Shown one piece after another: positions 33,106 to 45,600 of a stretch of DNA of 64,000 bases (positions within the stretch are counted from its first letter, which is position 1; the number at the start of each line of letters is the position of its first letter). The notes below the pieces were generated by a model. The model had not been told where the DNA came from, did not search any database, and saw only the letters and a list, made by a program, of their open reading frames with translations. Both the position numbers and the translations under genes were made by a program. Source of the stretch: Atopsyche davidsoni (taxonomy: Eukaryota; Arthropoda; Insecta; Trichoptera; Hydrobiosidae); contig JAILWY010000015.1 in assembly GCA_022113835.1 (NCBI GenBank), forward strand, positions 62,001 through 126,000, written 5' to 3'.

Positions 33106-33519
33106 TTACTCGATAAAGAAGTCAATAACACATGAAAGTGATTTGCTTTTAGAAAAATTAATTTATATTATAATTTTTCATAAATTCACTTAATATACAT
33201 AGATTTAAAACAAACTGACTTTTATTGACTTACCAAAGGTTTTATTCAAAATAAATATGACGGTATATATTGGAGATATTTTAAACAAATAATAAATATT
33301 CAATTTTATCAATGCTAATAAAAAATAAATGTGCTGCAAATACAAAGAAAAGAAAGTTTAAATTTGCTCTGAAGTGATTGGTAAGATGTTTGAGCATTTA
33401 CAATATTTGTATTATTTCATCATCAAATAAACAATTTTTTTATTTGATGCTGAGAGATGGCCGTTCCGCCTGTCTGCTCCCAGGGTGCACCACGTGGAGG
33501 TATGAGTCCGGCTTCTCAC

Positions 33520-33541
33520 CCCAACCTAACCTAACCTAACC
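33520..33541. repeat. (CCTAA)3 telomere-type tract beside LINE tail
   Basis: AACCTAACCTAACCTAACC directly precedes the poly(T) of the minus-strand LINE. TTAGG is the common insect telomere repeat, but short dispersed tracts such as this also occur elsewhere, for example near 7,387. Confidence 0.9.
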
Positions 33542-33868
33542 TTTTTTTTTTTTTTTTTTTTTCTTTTTTTCCCCCCGCAGCTTGGCCCACAGTTGTACTA
33601 CTCGAGGCTGCGGGGGCGTCTCTTTATTTTTCTCCTGCACAGCCTTCAAATTAAAAAAATTCAGTAAAATAAAAACAAAAAAGCTGAAAAGTAAGCATCT
33701 TTCCCTGCGGGGAGGATCCCCGCAGGCATTTCATCAACTTATATGCTGCATTCCTGTAAAGGGGGAAGAGGCAGCATATTACACATTAAATAATTCAAAT
33801 AAAAATAAAGGATCTTCCGTCTTCATGCTTCCTGTAGAGGGGGGCGAGTCATGAAGACGGAGGCTCGG

Positions 33869-35077
33869 TCACGGCGGTTGGGAGGGGCTCACTTGTCGAG
33901 CCCTCTCCAATTCTTCTCTCTTGCGCTGGACCTTCTCGCAGAAGTCCGTGACTGCGTCCCAGGCTGTCTTGCGTTCCAACATGCACGGGACTAATCCTTC
34001 CACCGTCCATGTGACGCCAGCTCTGCAACGCAGCCGCCATCTCTCCGTTTCGGTGGCGCAGCACTTGAACAGCGCGTGCTCTGCGTCGTCGGTGTCGTCG
34101 TCGCAGAGCGGGCAACGTGCGCTTGCCGACCGGCCTATCCTCGCCAGGTAGCTGCCGAGGCAGCCGTGCCCGGTGAGGAGTTGGGTCAGCCGGTAGGTGA
34201 CCTGACCGTGGGCGCGGTAGATCCAAGGGGCGAGGACCGGGACCAACCGCTGCGTCCATCGCCCCTTATGTGACTCGCTCCAGCGATCCTGCCACTTCTG
34301 CACGGTCGTTGCCCTCGCGTTCGCGCGTTCGGTGTCACGATCATCGGCGTCCTCGAAGATGGCCTTTCGTTCCTCTGCGAGAAGGTCGATGGGCGGAATC
34401 CCCGCGAGCACGAGCGCCGCATCGGCCGATACCGTGCGGTATCCGCATATGACGCGGAGCGCCGCACGCCGCTGCACGCTTCCAAGCATGCTGCGGTAGT
34501 GTGCCATCCGCATGCTCGGCGCCCAGACTTCGGCGCCGAAGAGCATTTGGGATTGGGCCACACTAGCGAGCAGCTTCCGCTTCTGTTCCTGCGGACCCTG
34601 CACGTTCAGCAGGATCCGCGAAAGCGCAACGGTGGTTCTCGCTGCTTTCTCCGCGGCTCTGCGGATGTGGGCCGTGTACTTCAGGGACCCGTCGAAGTAC
34701 ACGCCCAGGTATCTGACCGATTTCTGCGGTGTGATGACCGCGTCGCCGACGGTTATTCGCGGCGGCTCGTGCTTGCGCCTTCCTACAAGCATTACCGCCT
34801 CGGTCTTGTGCGCTGCCAGCTCCAGGTGGTGGTCCCCCAGTGCCTGGGCGATCCTCCGCAGCGCTTCGTTTAGATTGGCCTGCAGATCCGACATCTTTCT
34901 GGCGACGGCCACGACGCCGATGTCGTCCGCGAAGCCAATCTCTTCGACACCGTCGGGAAGCTCCACTCGCAGCACCGCATCGTACATTATGTTCCACAGG
35001 AGTGGTCCGAGGACCGACCCCTGTGGCACTCCGCATGTGGTGGTTCTGGTTATTCCACCTGTGGGAGTGTAATGCAC
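33869..35077 (-). pseudogene. LINE reverse transcriptase, C-terminal half
   Basis: 402-codon open frame collinear with the copy at 5,600-6,799: GVPQGSVLGPLLWNIMYD, GFADDIGVVAVARKM, and the C-terminal CPLCDDDTDDAEHALFKC. Homology extends upstream of the first Met (AVVDSYFRDRSVHYTPTGG) to about 35,130. Confidence 0.88.
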
Positions 35078-35119
35078 GCTGCGGTCTCGGAAGTAGCTGT
35101 CTACGACGGCTCGTGTGAA

Positions 35120-35393
35120 CCTCGACGGTCAAGGTCGTGCCGAGGCTCTTGACGCTGGCGTTCTCACCCAGAACGCCGGCTACCGCCTTGGCAAATTTGA
35201 TCGCCGTATCGGCATTCGCCCCGGCCAGCTCGACCACGATGTGGCCTGCGCGGGTCTTGCGGACAGTCCGGACGTTGGCGCCTTGCTCGTCCGGCCTGAC
35301 CGCAGTCTTTACCGCGGAGATCGTCTCTGCAGCGGTCTTCCCATTGAGGGGACGTATTTCCACGGTTGGCATTTTCCGCGCCGGGAACCGCAT
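35120..35393 (-). pseudogene. LINE ORF1 (gag-like) fragment
   Basis: Encodes MPTVEIRPLNGKTAAETISA and AGHIVVELAGANADTAIKFA, typical of the region before the zinc knuckles in R1-clade ORF1. Fused by deletion to RT in a different frame. Confidence 0.7.
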
Positions 35394-35827
35394 TCTGGTC
35401 TGCGGGGGTTCAGGAGGGCGCTTTTTGGCGGCCTGCCTTGAATTTTAATAACACAAAATTGATCTTATGTCCATGAGATGTAAGCCAAGTTTGTATGGGA
35501 AAAAATGTACCACCTTTAAATGAAGTTTGATAAAATTCTAAAAATAAATAGGATGTCATTTCCAATTTGTTTGACTTTTGTAAATTTTTGTTGTATGAAT
35601 AAAAAAAATATTTTAATCTTTCATAGAAAGCGTTGTATGCTAAGAGTGCTAGTAGACCCGTGATGAATGTTTGCTGATTCTGTGCTCACAAACTGATGTT
35701 TAACCAATCCTCTAAAATATTTTATTTTTATATGATTCTATGCCTACTTTATTAATTTATTGTCAGTTTGATTTGCAGGTCACAAAAGGTAATTTAATTT
35801 AAAGTTTAATTTTTTTTTAATTGCAGT

Positions 35828-36145
35828 AGGTCCACCTTATCCATTGGCAACCGGTTCCAGAGTTTACTGCAGACCACCAACTCTAATTGATAAAATCACC
35901 AGTGCATTTCTAGATCATCAGTGTTATTGAACATTTTCACTCTGGTACCTGGCAGCGTGTGGGGTTTATTTGCCTCTGGGGAGGTCCATCTAAGACCTCG
36001 GGCTGGTGGCATTATCGATGAGCAAGTGGGTAAAGTGAAACAATTCACGATTTTATTTTTCATGTCTAGTGATATCTTTGATGGCCCGAGCCACAGTCCT
36101 CTGCGTGTCAAAAACGTTTTTATTATTTTTCCAAACAAATATAAG
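35828..36145. other. GC-richer block of unknown nature
   Basis: Starts after an acceptor-like TTTTAATTGCAG. Open frames run on both strands (plus 35,921-36,148, minus 35,896-36,138). No domain recognised; a LINE or SINE 3' tail or a lone exon are both possible. Confidence 0.25.
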
Positions 36146-36149
36146 TGAT

Positions 36150-36940
36150 ATTTGGAAACAATTAGGGATGTTTAGGGGAATTAGTAGTAGGTGACGGGAT
36201 TCAGGATTTATGTGACGAAAAAATTGGAATAGTACATTAATCAAGTCACTATTCTTCATAAATTAAATACAATTTAAAATCATGAAAAGATGTGTAAAAT
36301 AAAGACAGATATATCAAAGATTACCAATCTCTACAAAGGAATAATAAAAAAGTAATCAAAAAGCAATTGACTTATTCTTTCATCAATTAATAGTGCATAA
36401 TTTATAGAAAAAATGAGAGCTATAAATAAAAGAACTCGTACTCAAAAATTTTGTATTCTTTTAATTTCTAAACAATAAGGTGTTCATTTAATAATACTAT
36501 TGTTTAACCCTTTGAACTCCGGACTTTTTTTGTATGTTTTTTAATTTAACAATGTGAATACGTACTTTGCAAAATTGGCCAAAAGCCATCCCCCCCCCCC
36601 CCACCAACTCCTCCAAATCCCCCCACCCTCCTCCCACCCACACACCACTCCACATAAATACAACTACATGGTGACACACGCCACCTAGCCAGTATGAAAG
36701 CGTTTGAAGAAAAGAAACATATTTTTTTTTGTACCGCTGCTAAAGCCAAAGACGATTGATTGATACTTTGCAAAACTGACAAAAAGGGTTTATACCTGCT
36801 CTAATACTCACCTAGACTTCTTATAGGGTAATCAATAAAAGGTGCACTATGGCGACCTATAGTCGCCAATGGAGTTACAAAGGAATTTACTATGTCGACA
36901 CATTGTCGCCAACAGAGTGGAAAGGGTTAAAGTCAATGCA
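36150..36940. other. No gene; poly(C)/CCACC simple sequence at 36,591-36,650
   Basis: AT-rich apart from the C-rich tract. This is the region downstream of the MADF gene stop. An AATAAA on the minus strand cannot be assigned with confidence. Confidence 0.4.
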
Positions 36941-36945
36941 AGCTT

Positions 36946-37290
36946 CTAACTGGCCAATGAATTGGGATTTTCCGGATTAAGCTCATCGTACAGAAGCAGT
37001 ATATCTATTATCTTCTGAGTGGCGCATTCGGCATCTGAGGGTTTTAAGCTGACAAGTTTCTCAGTGACATAATGACCAATGTTGCTGAAGCTATGGGTGG
37101 AAGGCAGTGTTTGGGGAGCTCGAAGGTACTCCAGGCGCTCGGGACTGAGCAAACGTTCAAGTTCAGAGAGCGCAGCCACACAGTCGGGGATGCGCCGCGG
37201 TCGTATGGGCAAGTCATCACCGCTGCTGGACAGTCCGCAGTCCGGCTTCTGCTCGCACATTGCCTCTGATGGGGGGTCTGCTACTTTGGC
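36946..37290 (-). CDS. MADF gene exon 3
   Basis: Acceptor TAACTGTAG; 114 codons and stop. Linker followed by the BESS-like segment. Confidence 0.8.
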   Translation of the reverse strand, partial: AKVADPPSEAMCEQKPDCGLSSSGDDLPIRPRRIPDCVAALSELERLLSPERLEYLRAPQTLPSTHSFSNIGHYVTEKLVSLKPSDAECATQKIIDILLLYDELNPENPNSLAS

Positions 37291-39988
37291 CTACAGTTAT
37301 GATCATTGTATTAATGATCATATTAATTGATTTACTCCCACATAAAAATTAAACATATGGTACTGAGAATTCTTGGCCCTGACCAGTGCAGAACAGTGAA
37401 AAAATGTTGGGAGAAACAATTTTATCAGAAGTGCAACAGTAAGTCCAGCCTCAAAACTTTTAAATGCGAATCAATGGTTCAATGCGTTCAGGAAGTGGTG
37501 CTCATACACCTTAACTTTTCATCTTTACAATTTGCCTGTTAAATGACAACCATTGTATTGATGAATTATATATATTTTCAATAAAATACTTGAGTACATG
37601 TTAATTTTATAGGCCTCCTTTTCGTTGGCCTTACCTTTCATGATAATGCTAATGTGAAAGATTGGTGAGACCGGTCAGCAATATAAAATAACATGTGGAA
37701 AAATCACTCAAGTATTATATTTAAAATATTAAAATGGAATTCCACCAATTACTCTCTGTCAAAAATGTTGATTACCTGAATTATATATACATTAGGGTGT
37801 CCCTTAAAATTCAAGTTCAATATTTTTTTACGCATACCTTCTTAAAAGTTTAGTAATAACCCTATATTGTCTAGAAAAAAATATTAGTTCGATTTATAAA
37901 CGGTAACCCGTGCCGACTTGCGATTTTAACTTGTCCATACAAGTTGCGTAAGTACTGCGCTGTGACTTGTAACTGCATGTTTTATTTGTCATTTCATACG
38001 TGATTTTTGAGATTAGTAGTGCTCCATTGTTTAGTGCGTTAACATGTCGGTGGAATTACGGAGTGATAAACAAAATAATTTCCTTATCGGTTTGCCTAGA
38101 TATCAAATAAATGGTGCAAAATTACCATCTAATCGACAAATTCCCTCGGTCCTATTTTACAATATTCGCGAGGTTAAACTGATTGTTAGTGAAAGTGCAA
38201 ATCTTGTGATTAGGGAGTGCATCATATATTGGGAAAAAGCAAGAATTCCAACAAGGGCATATCCTAACTGCGTGAAGAAACTTGTTGATTTATATCATGT
38301 TTGGAGAGAGTTGCAAAAAAAATTGTAAGAAAACTCAGGTTACGTTCAAGAGCCGTGAGAACAATTTCAAAATTGATCTTGATAATTTGTTTGATATTGC
38401 ACATGCTGATGCTTTTGAGAGAATGAAAATAGAGTAAGATAAATTATTTTTAATGAAACAGAGAGAGCCAGATCGACCAGGATGCTTAGGTGGTGTTGAT
38501 AAAAAATTGTCGGAAAAAGAAGATAGATCTAAACAACGACGATTGGAAGAAGAGGAAAGGGTTGTAAGACAAAGATAACCACTAGCTGCTGAAACTAGAA
38601 AATCAAGGGCAGAAGCAATAAAATCTGACTTCTTTGGAAGTAATGTACCCGACGTAGTCACAGTCCATTGGGATGGAAAACTATTACCCGGGTTAGATGT
38701 ACGAAGTTCTAAAGAAGAACGCTTGCCAGTTATTGCTTCGTTTGACGATGAGGAACAGCTTCTTGCAGTGCCAAAACTAGAACATTCTTCTGAAAAACAT
38801 CAAGCTAAGGCTGTCTCAACAGCTCTCTTTGACTGGAACCTTCACGATAAAGTACAAATAATGTGCTGCGACACAACAGCTTTCAATACTGGCCGTTTCA
38901 ATGGAGCTTGTGCTATTTTGGAGAAACTTTAGGAAGAGAATTGCTGCTCGTCTGTCGTCATCATGTTTATGAATTGGTCCTAAAAGCTGTCTTTGAAAGC
39001 AAAATTAAGTAAATTACTAGTAGCCCAGATACTCCAATGTTTAAAAAGTTCAGAGAAAATTGGAAAAACATCGACGCTAGTAACATTGAACCATCTTTCG
39101 TAAAACAACGTGTTGCCGAGACAGACATTCAAGCTTTTTTAATATTTTATAAGGCAGAATTAGACAAAGGTTATGTAAGAGATGACTACCGCAAATTGGT
39201 CGAACTGTGCGTAATATTTTTGGGAGGAGACTCAGAGGAAAAATTAAAACTAAGCCCCCCCAAAGCCATGCATCAGGCACGCTGGATGGCGAGAGCGATC
39301 TATTCTTTAAAAATGTGTTTACTTCAGTCACAATGCAGAATAACTGCGAAGGACAAAAAGACTCTACAAGATGTTTGCTTATGTTTGTAAAACACTGGAT
39401 GATTTCGTATCGGAAAAGAGCAAACAATTTTTATCACGACTGCAGATCGACGACAGTTTTCTAAAGGAAGATGTATCTTCTTGGAATAATAATAGTGCTT
39501 TTGTGGAAGCTAAAAGAAAAATAAGTTATTTGAGGGTTGTGAATAATACTGCAGAAAGGGCTGTTAAAATGATGCAAGATTTTAACGGACTTATCGCGGC
39601 TGAAGAAGAACAAAAACAGTTCTTGCTGCGCTGTGTCCAGGAACATAGAAAATTGTATCCGGACTGTAAAAAAACAACTCTATAAAAAAGTTACCCTGAC
39701 TGATTGTTATTACTTTATGTTTTTGATTAAAGATTAATGTTCATTTAATTGAATTTTTACTATTATTCACCTAATTTATTGCATTTATAATGATTTTATA
39801 CCAGACCGAAATATCAAGACAAAACACGTTTTTTACTAAACTTTGAAGCTCGGTCGGCACTAGTTGCAATTTTTCTAGAAAGATGAAATTTTATATTTGA
39901 GTATCTTATAGCATTAGTAAAAAATGTAGAGGGTATGCATTTCGAAATTTGAAAAAAAAATTTTTTTGGTCATATAAGGGACACCCTA

Positions 39989-40047
<59 letters not shown>

Positions 40048-41244
40048 TAATTTGAATTGGATGTCCTAAATGTATAAAAGTTGGAGTAAGTTTGAATTAA
40101 TCAGTTATATTTACAGAGCGCGGTCGACGAACAGAGTCCAGGAAAGCGCAGGGACCCCAGAGATGCCATACAGGCTCATAGGGACGACCGGCACGCGAAC
40201 CCACAGCCACGCGACGCACAATGTTACTGTACACCGAGCGGATGTTCACCCACCGCTCCTTCACTCCGTCCGCTGCAACAGGAACCTGGTAAACCGATGA
40301 AGAGACAAGCAAAATTTGCACATCTTCTCTACACTTCTAGATCTGATAGGAGATTCAAAGTTTCCTTTGACATTTTCTCAGGGAATTAGGCAACTAGCCT
40401 TCTCAATAAATTCACATCAACAACTCCTTAATGACCTCAGCTGCATAGCAGTAGACCTCAGTCATTTCTTGTGGTGGTATTTGTATTTATCAGTCTGGAA
40501 ACATAACTAATTCCTAGGGGACTGAAATTTCCATATATATTTTGTTTCCATATATAGACTTGACTATTAGTGAAATTGATTAAACCTTTAGTTTAAAATT
40601 TTTAATTATAATGGAATACCACTGAGTACTTTCAGTCAAAATAATGTCAATAATCAGAATATAATGATATTGATATCTTTTTTTCAAATATGCCACTGCC
40701 CCATCTGACCAGATTTGATGAGAGGTTGAAAGTAGTTTTTTTTATTATAGTTTATTAATTTTCCCTAGAAAACTATGAACAAATTAAACAAATTTCAAAC
40801 TGGAGAAACAACAAAATTTTCCTAAAATAAAAAATAAGCACTCGGAACCAATCTAAATTAGTTAGGAAAAAAATGTATAAATCTTTGGAAAAGTTCTTGC
40901 CGGAAGAACAGAGATATAATAATAAAATTGATCTGGACAGTCGCCTTCACCGTGACAATCTGTGCATTGTCTGTCACCAATAGTTGATATTGTTTCTGAC
41001 CGCACAAAGAGCGAGTGGCCGAGCGCGGCTAGTCCTCCCCGGGGAACAGTTAGCAAGTCAGGTTACCTGTGTAGTCGCCGTCCAGTCCCTCGGCGAACTC
41101 GCTGAAGGTTTTGTGCCGGAGGTAGCGATTCCTATATTTAGGATGCGAGGAATCCCAGAGAAATCGCCTACTATATATGAAGTTTACCAAATCGATATCA
41201 AACTCTTGCGTCCAGACGAGCTTCTCCCGCCGGTCTACAGGCAT
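36946..41244 (-). CDS. MADF/BESS-type DNA-binding protein (3 exons, 226 aa)
   Basis: Exons 41,244-41,067, 40,272-40,115 and 37,290-36,946 join in phase (178 + 158 + 345 nt including stop). Residues about 10-105 form a MADF (Myb/SANT-like) domain: FDIDLVNFIYSRRFLWDSSH, YRNRYLRHKTFSEFAEGL, then VKERWVNIRSVYSN and PYEPVWHLW. The C-terminal exon ends with a BESS-like FSNIGHYVTEKLVSLKPSDA and a helical stretch IDILLLYDEL. Family members are nuclear, bind DNA through MADF and interact through BESS. The start is the first Met after an in-frame TAG. Intron 2 (2.8 kb) holds a MITE and a hAT-like transposon. Confidence 0.85.
37571..37772. repeat. MITE family A copy
   Basis: In MADF intron 2, 21 bp left of the hAT-like element. 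Both halves are recognisable (GATAATGCTAATGTGAAAG; AAAATGGAATTCCACCAATT). Confidence 0.85.
37793..39988 (+). mobile_element. hAT-like DNA transposon copy 1
   Basis: Ends TAGGGTGTCCCTTA / TAAGGGACACCCTA (14-bp perfect inverted ends) flanked by the 8-bp duplication ATATACAT (37,785-37,792; 39,989-39,996). 2,196 bp. Carries a transposase-like coding region lacking about 400 bp that is present in copy 2. Confidence 0.92.
38044..39685 (+). pseudogene. Transposase-like gene of the hAT-like element, copy 1
   Basis: First ORF (38,044-38,328, 94 codons, SVELRSDKQNNFLIGLPRY ...) breaks at an A run. The reading continues in another frame through a stop (TAA, 38,431-38,433) into a main body: VTVHWDGKLLPG, ASFDDEEQLLAVPKLEHSS, MCCDTTAFNTGRFNGACAIL, CRHHVYELVLKAVFE, and a C-terminal NNTAERAVKMMQDFN block (39,371-39,685). 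The Cys-Cys-Asp-Thr-Thr and C-x-H-H-x-x-E segments resemble RNase-H-like transposase motifs. I do not see a standard hATC dimerisation block. Confidence 0.75.
39990..40040. repeat. (TA)n microsatellite
   Basis: (AT)n run directly adjoining the right target duplication of the hAT-like element. Confidence 0.95.
40115..40272 (-). CDS. MADF gene exon 2
   Basis: Acceptor CCTGTTGCAG; second half of MADF (KERWVNIRSVY, WHLWGPCAFLDSV); donor CGCTCT/GTAAAT. Confidence 0.85.
40608..40655 (+). repeat. MITE family A, degenerate end
   Basis: TAATGGAATACCACTGAGTA and CAGTCAAAATAATGTCAATA match one terminus only. Confidence 0.5.
41067..41244 (-). CDS. MADF gene exon 1
   Basis: Start codon at 41,244; encodes the first half of MADF; donor ACACAG/GTAACC at 41,066. 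Confidence 0.85.
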
Positions 41245-41814
41245 CGCGACTTCTTCTAGAGCATTTGGCTACCAATAACTAATATTATTTGACAGTTTTA
41301 GGTGGTTTATAGTTCAAAAAGACTATTTTGAATACTGAAGACGTCCAGTGTTTCCGGGAAAACGAAATAGATTGAATGAGTTGGAGCTGACACTCCGGAT
41401 ATTCTAAACCACCGTCCTTTCCATTTAGACTTTTATCTTTGATTTCGACCGTACCTTTCCCTTTTATTATCAGATGTCGTTCTCTTTCTCTGTGCATTAA
41501 AAATAAACAATAACATCAATAATAAGCCCAGAAAAACACGAAAATCTTAAGATATTTTCTCAATTATTAATTTTTTAGACGTTTTAACACAGGCGAAACT
41601 CAAATACGATCGGTCCGTCCCATAAACAAATGGCTTAGTCTGTGGAAGCATGTCAAAAAAATATTTCTGAATATTCAATGTTTCTCACAAAGGATTTTTA
41701 ACCTATGAAGTTGAGGTAAATTGACTTTTTTTTTGCACAGTCGTTTTACTTTTTTATATTTTTGAGTATGTATAATTCATTTATAATTGATATATTCATT
41801 ATTTTTTCAAGAAA

Positions 41815-42252
41815 GAACTTTGTGGAGTTCCATTTTGATATTTTTTAATAAAAGATATTTATGTGACTGGTTTCACTAACTTATCTTGTTGACGTTTTCA
41901 AATGAAGAATGTTACATTGTTTATTGACCTTTCTAAAAGACGAACTAGCGAAATGACAATTACTATTAATTCAATTGTACGAAAAAGGTTATTAGAATTT
42001 AAAGAATTTTTTTATGCAAATGCAGCAACAACGTTTAAAATGTTTCCTTTTTTCTTAGTTATTTTTTATAACCAAATTACAATTGTATTGACATTATTAT
42101 ATAGTGTATATAATATTAATATTTTAAATAAAATACTTTAGTGATTTTTCCACTTGTTAATTTTATTGGTGACCGGATTCGCCAACGTGTTTTTTATTTG
42201 AAATATTAAAATGGAATTCCACCGAGTACTCTCTGTCAAAGATATTGATTAC
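41815..42252. repeat. MITE family A copy with internal insertion
   Basis: Left half (GTGGAGTTCCATTTTGATAT, GACTGGTTTCACTAACTT) and right half (GACCGGATTCGCCAACGTG, AAAATGGAATTCCACCGAGT) are separated by unrelated AT-rich sequence at about 41,935-42,120. Confidence 0.65.
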
Positions 42253-42423
42253 TATAAAATATAATATTATAGTGTATGAAAGTGCAAGTATACAGGAGCG
42301 TTATAGCTGGCAACAGTGCAAATATACAAATATGGTGGATCAGCTGTTTTCAGTTTTTCTTCCGATGATAATATTTTAATAATCAAGGTGTCCTTGTGGT
42401 AAAATAGCCATGTGTGTGTTAAA

Positions 42424-42668
42424 ATGGGTTCTATTGCTTCAGTGCTGCAATGGCATTGCGATTCGTGTGGCCAGATAAACCCCACCGAGAGTCTCAAATG
42501 CATAAAATGCGAGGTGAGTCGGGTGCCCACGGCGAGTCATGACAACAATCAAACGTCAGGGAGAGACAGCGACAGCGACCCCCGCGAGCCCCCGCGGCCC
42601 TTGCGGCCCCCGGCGCACGACAAGTCCCCGCAGCTGCTGCAGACGCTCCTGCTCGGCGACTCCGATAG
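42424..42668 (+). CDS. sol exon 1 (zinc finger 1, GC donor)
   Basis: Encodes [20 protein letters not shown] and the first finger, then a Pro-rich linker. The phase-compatible donor is GATAG/GCAAGT, a GC-AG intron. The nearer GTGAGT at 42,514 would put exon 2 out of frame. Confidence 0.85.
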
Positions 42669-45600
42669 GCAAGTCCCAGTGCGGTCTGGCGCGAGTCCGC
42701 TCCGTCCCGCTGACTGTCGCGAGACTTGCGAGGTCTATTGATTTTTCCTACTCTCGGTATTTAGGTTATGCGATGTCAATAACAAAGGAAATTATCAAAA
42801 AAATTGTGTTATTTATATCAGCTGCGTATCTCGAGTCAACTCGAGCTAATGTTTTATTAGTATTTTCGACATTTGCATGTTTTTATCGTCCTATTAATGA
42901 GACTTCTTTGTGATATAATAACTACGAAACACAAAATTGTATCAAGTATGATACACTGTATTTAGCTTGCGTGCAATATAACCTCTTTTGTTGACTGATA
43001 TATTAATATTTAAAATACCTTTAAAGTTAAATAATATCCAAGTGATTGTTAAATAACAATAAGAATTGTTTGCAATCCTCTTTTTATTATTTTTTGACGG
43101 TATTTTAGATATAAATGATGCCTAGGAGATATCTTTTTCATTAGCTCAAATCATTATAACAGTTATATTATATGGTCAAATTACTATGTTGCTATGGGTA
43201 ACTTAAAAATTCATCAATGGATCTTGCACTTATCGCAGGTAATAAACCTACGTAAATATTATTATGATTGAGTTTCCAAATCATATTGTCTTTTTTAAAA
43301 TATTTTATTTAACTTTCCATATTGTACCATCCCTTATTTCTTTAGTCGATGTATATTTTGTTGCTATTTTTTATTGGTGAAATAAGAGTTGTATGGACAT
43401 AAAATTTCTTTATTGTTGTAAAATTAATATATTGTTTATAGAATGATACTATAAATATATAAAAATTGTTGGAATACATGATCATCACTCTTGTTTTTTT
43501 CACATGATATTATTGGTAAAAATTTTTCTGGTAAATCAAATGACTAAAAATCTGAAATATGTCAAATATGTTCTTCAAGATTTGACCCTTCATAACTATT
43601 ATCTATTTTCAGATTATTAAATGCAACTTATCAGTGATGAAGTAGCTAGGTCCACAGTTTTAGACCAATTTTACGAGTACTAACCTAACCGGACCGGAAA
43701 CACACTGATCTTAAATAATAATACAGACCTAATATTAATATGTAATACACCTATCCCCCAATTTCCACTGAAGATAGGTTCCTTGGAAAACCGTGTAAAT
43801 CAAAATCGTAGATTTGCATAGGTCAAACTGTAAAGTAAATCTAAATATATATTAAAAGAATGGTTATTCGAGTCTTTCACAGATGAATTTTGCTGTGAAC
43901 ATGACAGGTTCAGACTTCTCTTCATCAGAATCACTGTCATGATCATTTGTTTCATTGACCATGTTTCCACAATTTTATACATGCTAGGAAGACGGTCGCT
44001 TTAGAATAAATGAAATTTTAAGAATAGAATGGAATTAAAAAATGACTGGAAATATATGTGCCAGTGCCACCGAGAGAACGGAATGAAAATATGACAGCAG
44101 AATTAAATGTATTTCTTTTAAATCTCATATTTTAAAAACAATTTAAAAGTGAAATCATGTTTAAAAAAGGACTGCAAATCCAAGGATAGGTGTAGTTAGA
44201 AAAATAGACACCAAAAAGAGCACAGAGGGGCAGCCTCAAGTGCATCATCATTTATTAACGTGCTGTGATGAATGTTTCAGATGCGAGTTTGGTTCAGAGC
44301 CCAGCCTGACCCGGGCGTGGGGCTGCGGCGATTGTTGGCTGCAGAACCGCTCGGCGGGCTGGCGATGCGCTGCCTGTGACCGTCTCGCTCCACACGCTCG
44401 CGTCTACCGACACTGCGACATGACACCTCGGGAAAGGGAACGCGAGAGAGAACAGCAACGTGAGCACCCTCCGCCCCAAGGTCAGAAATATGTTTTTGAT
44501 TTGAACAAGTAGCCATTATATCCACCCTTAATTTAAAAGTACTCGCTGCATTCTATTCTTTGTACCCTATTCATTATGCTACCTTTTTGTTTGTAGATCT
44601 AAAAAATTGCCAATCCAATGGTTTGACAGTGCCCAGATGTAATACCATCACCGTGATGAGTTGCAAGGAAAATAGCTGCCAGGAAGCACCCCGCCTACCG
44701 TTGCTTAACGGAGAAGAGTACTCAGCCCTTGCGGATAAACTCGCCTGCGGTGTCACACGTTCGCACTCGCACGGCTCAGTAGCACATGCGTCGGTTGCCC
44801 GAGCTCGTCCTGCTCGACGCCCGCACTGGAGCTGCCTCAAATGTACGTTACAGAACCCTGACACGCGCTCCCGTTGCGAAGTTTGCTCTGCTCCACGGCA
44901 TCCTCTGCGGCCCTCTAAAGGTGGCTGGTCTGTCACCACGCTGAGCCGAAATGAAAGTGCACGAAGAAGAAACGGAACGTTGCCAATTCCGGCGAGTGGA
45001 GGCGTTGTCATAACTGTTCCGGATTGGCCGACTCCCGAACGCTTTGGCTCTTCCTCTCGGTCACCACTCTCTGATGATGTTGCAGAATACCGGCCATCGT
45101 ATCGACGATCGTTCTCAGAGCAGACAAGTGCCGCCAGAGTTGCAGGCCCCTTGCCTCTCGGTAAGGTGATCTCGAGTAGACGCAGCCTTCATGAATGCTT
45201 TGATCTGTCTTCTGCTTCCGGTTCAATGCCATCGAGCTTGATTTGCAGAGACAGTGAACTGGACAGACCCGCCAGCTACACCAATGTCGCTAACAGACTT
45301 AGTATTGCCGATGCCGACGTGCCGACCAAACTGATTCACGATAAAATGGCAGATTCTGATGCTATTGACAAAGAAGAATACTGGGATGAATGTGAGGGTG
45401 TCATCTATGCCCTTCCCAACAAAGGAAAGTACAAAGACTTGAACCTTCAGTTGCAGATCAGTGACGCCGGTGCTAATTACTCGTATATCGCTGGGCCAGA
45501 CGACGTCAGATTGATGACGCACTCTGAAACATCTAAAGAAACTTCGCACTCTCCAACACTAAACAGTGGGTATGCTCACATAGACAGCGTGGTGCCGGCA

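Larger units (their letters stand above)
33541..35440 (-). mobile_element. R1-clade LINE copy 2 with internal deletion
   Basis: Same family as 5,599-7,126. In element orientation: end of ORF1, then directly the RT palm, the C-terminal CCHC motif, a 3' UTR, and a poly(A) (poly(T) 33,541-33,562). The central part (ORF1 zinc knuckles, endonuclease, N-terminal RT) is missing, the junction being near 35,120. No target duplication seen. Confidence 0.9.

Noticed and set aside
34186..35448. Several long ORFs on both strands over LINE copy 2
   Set aside because: Shadows of the minus-strand RT and ORF1 frames.
42514..42519. GTGAGT as the donor of sol exon 1
   Set aside because: Would shift exon 2 out of the zinc-finger frame; the GC donor at 42,669 fits phase.
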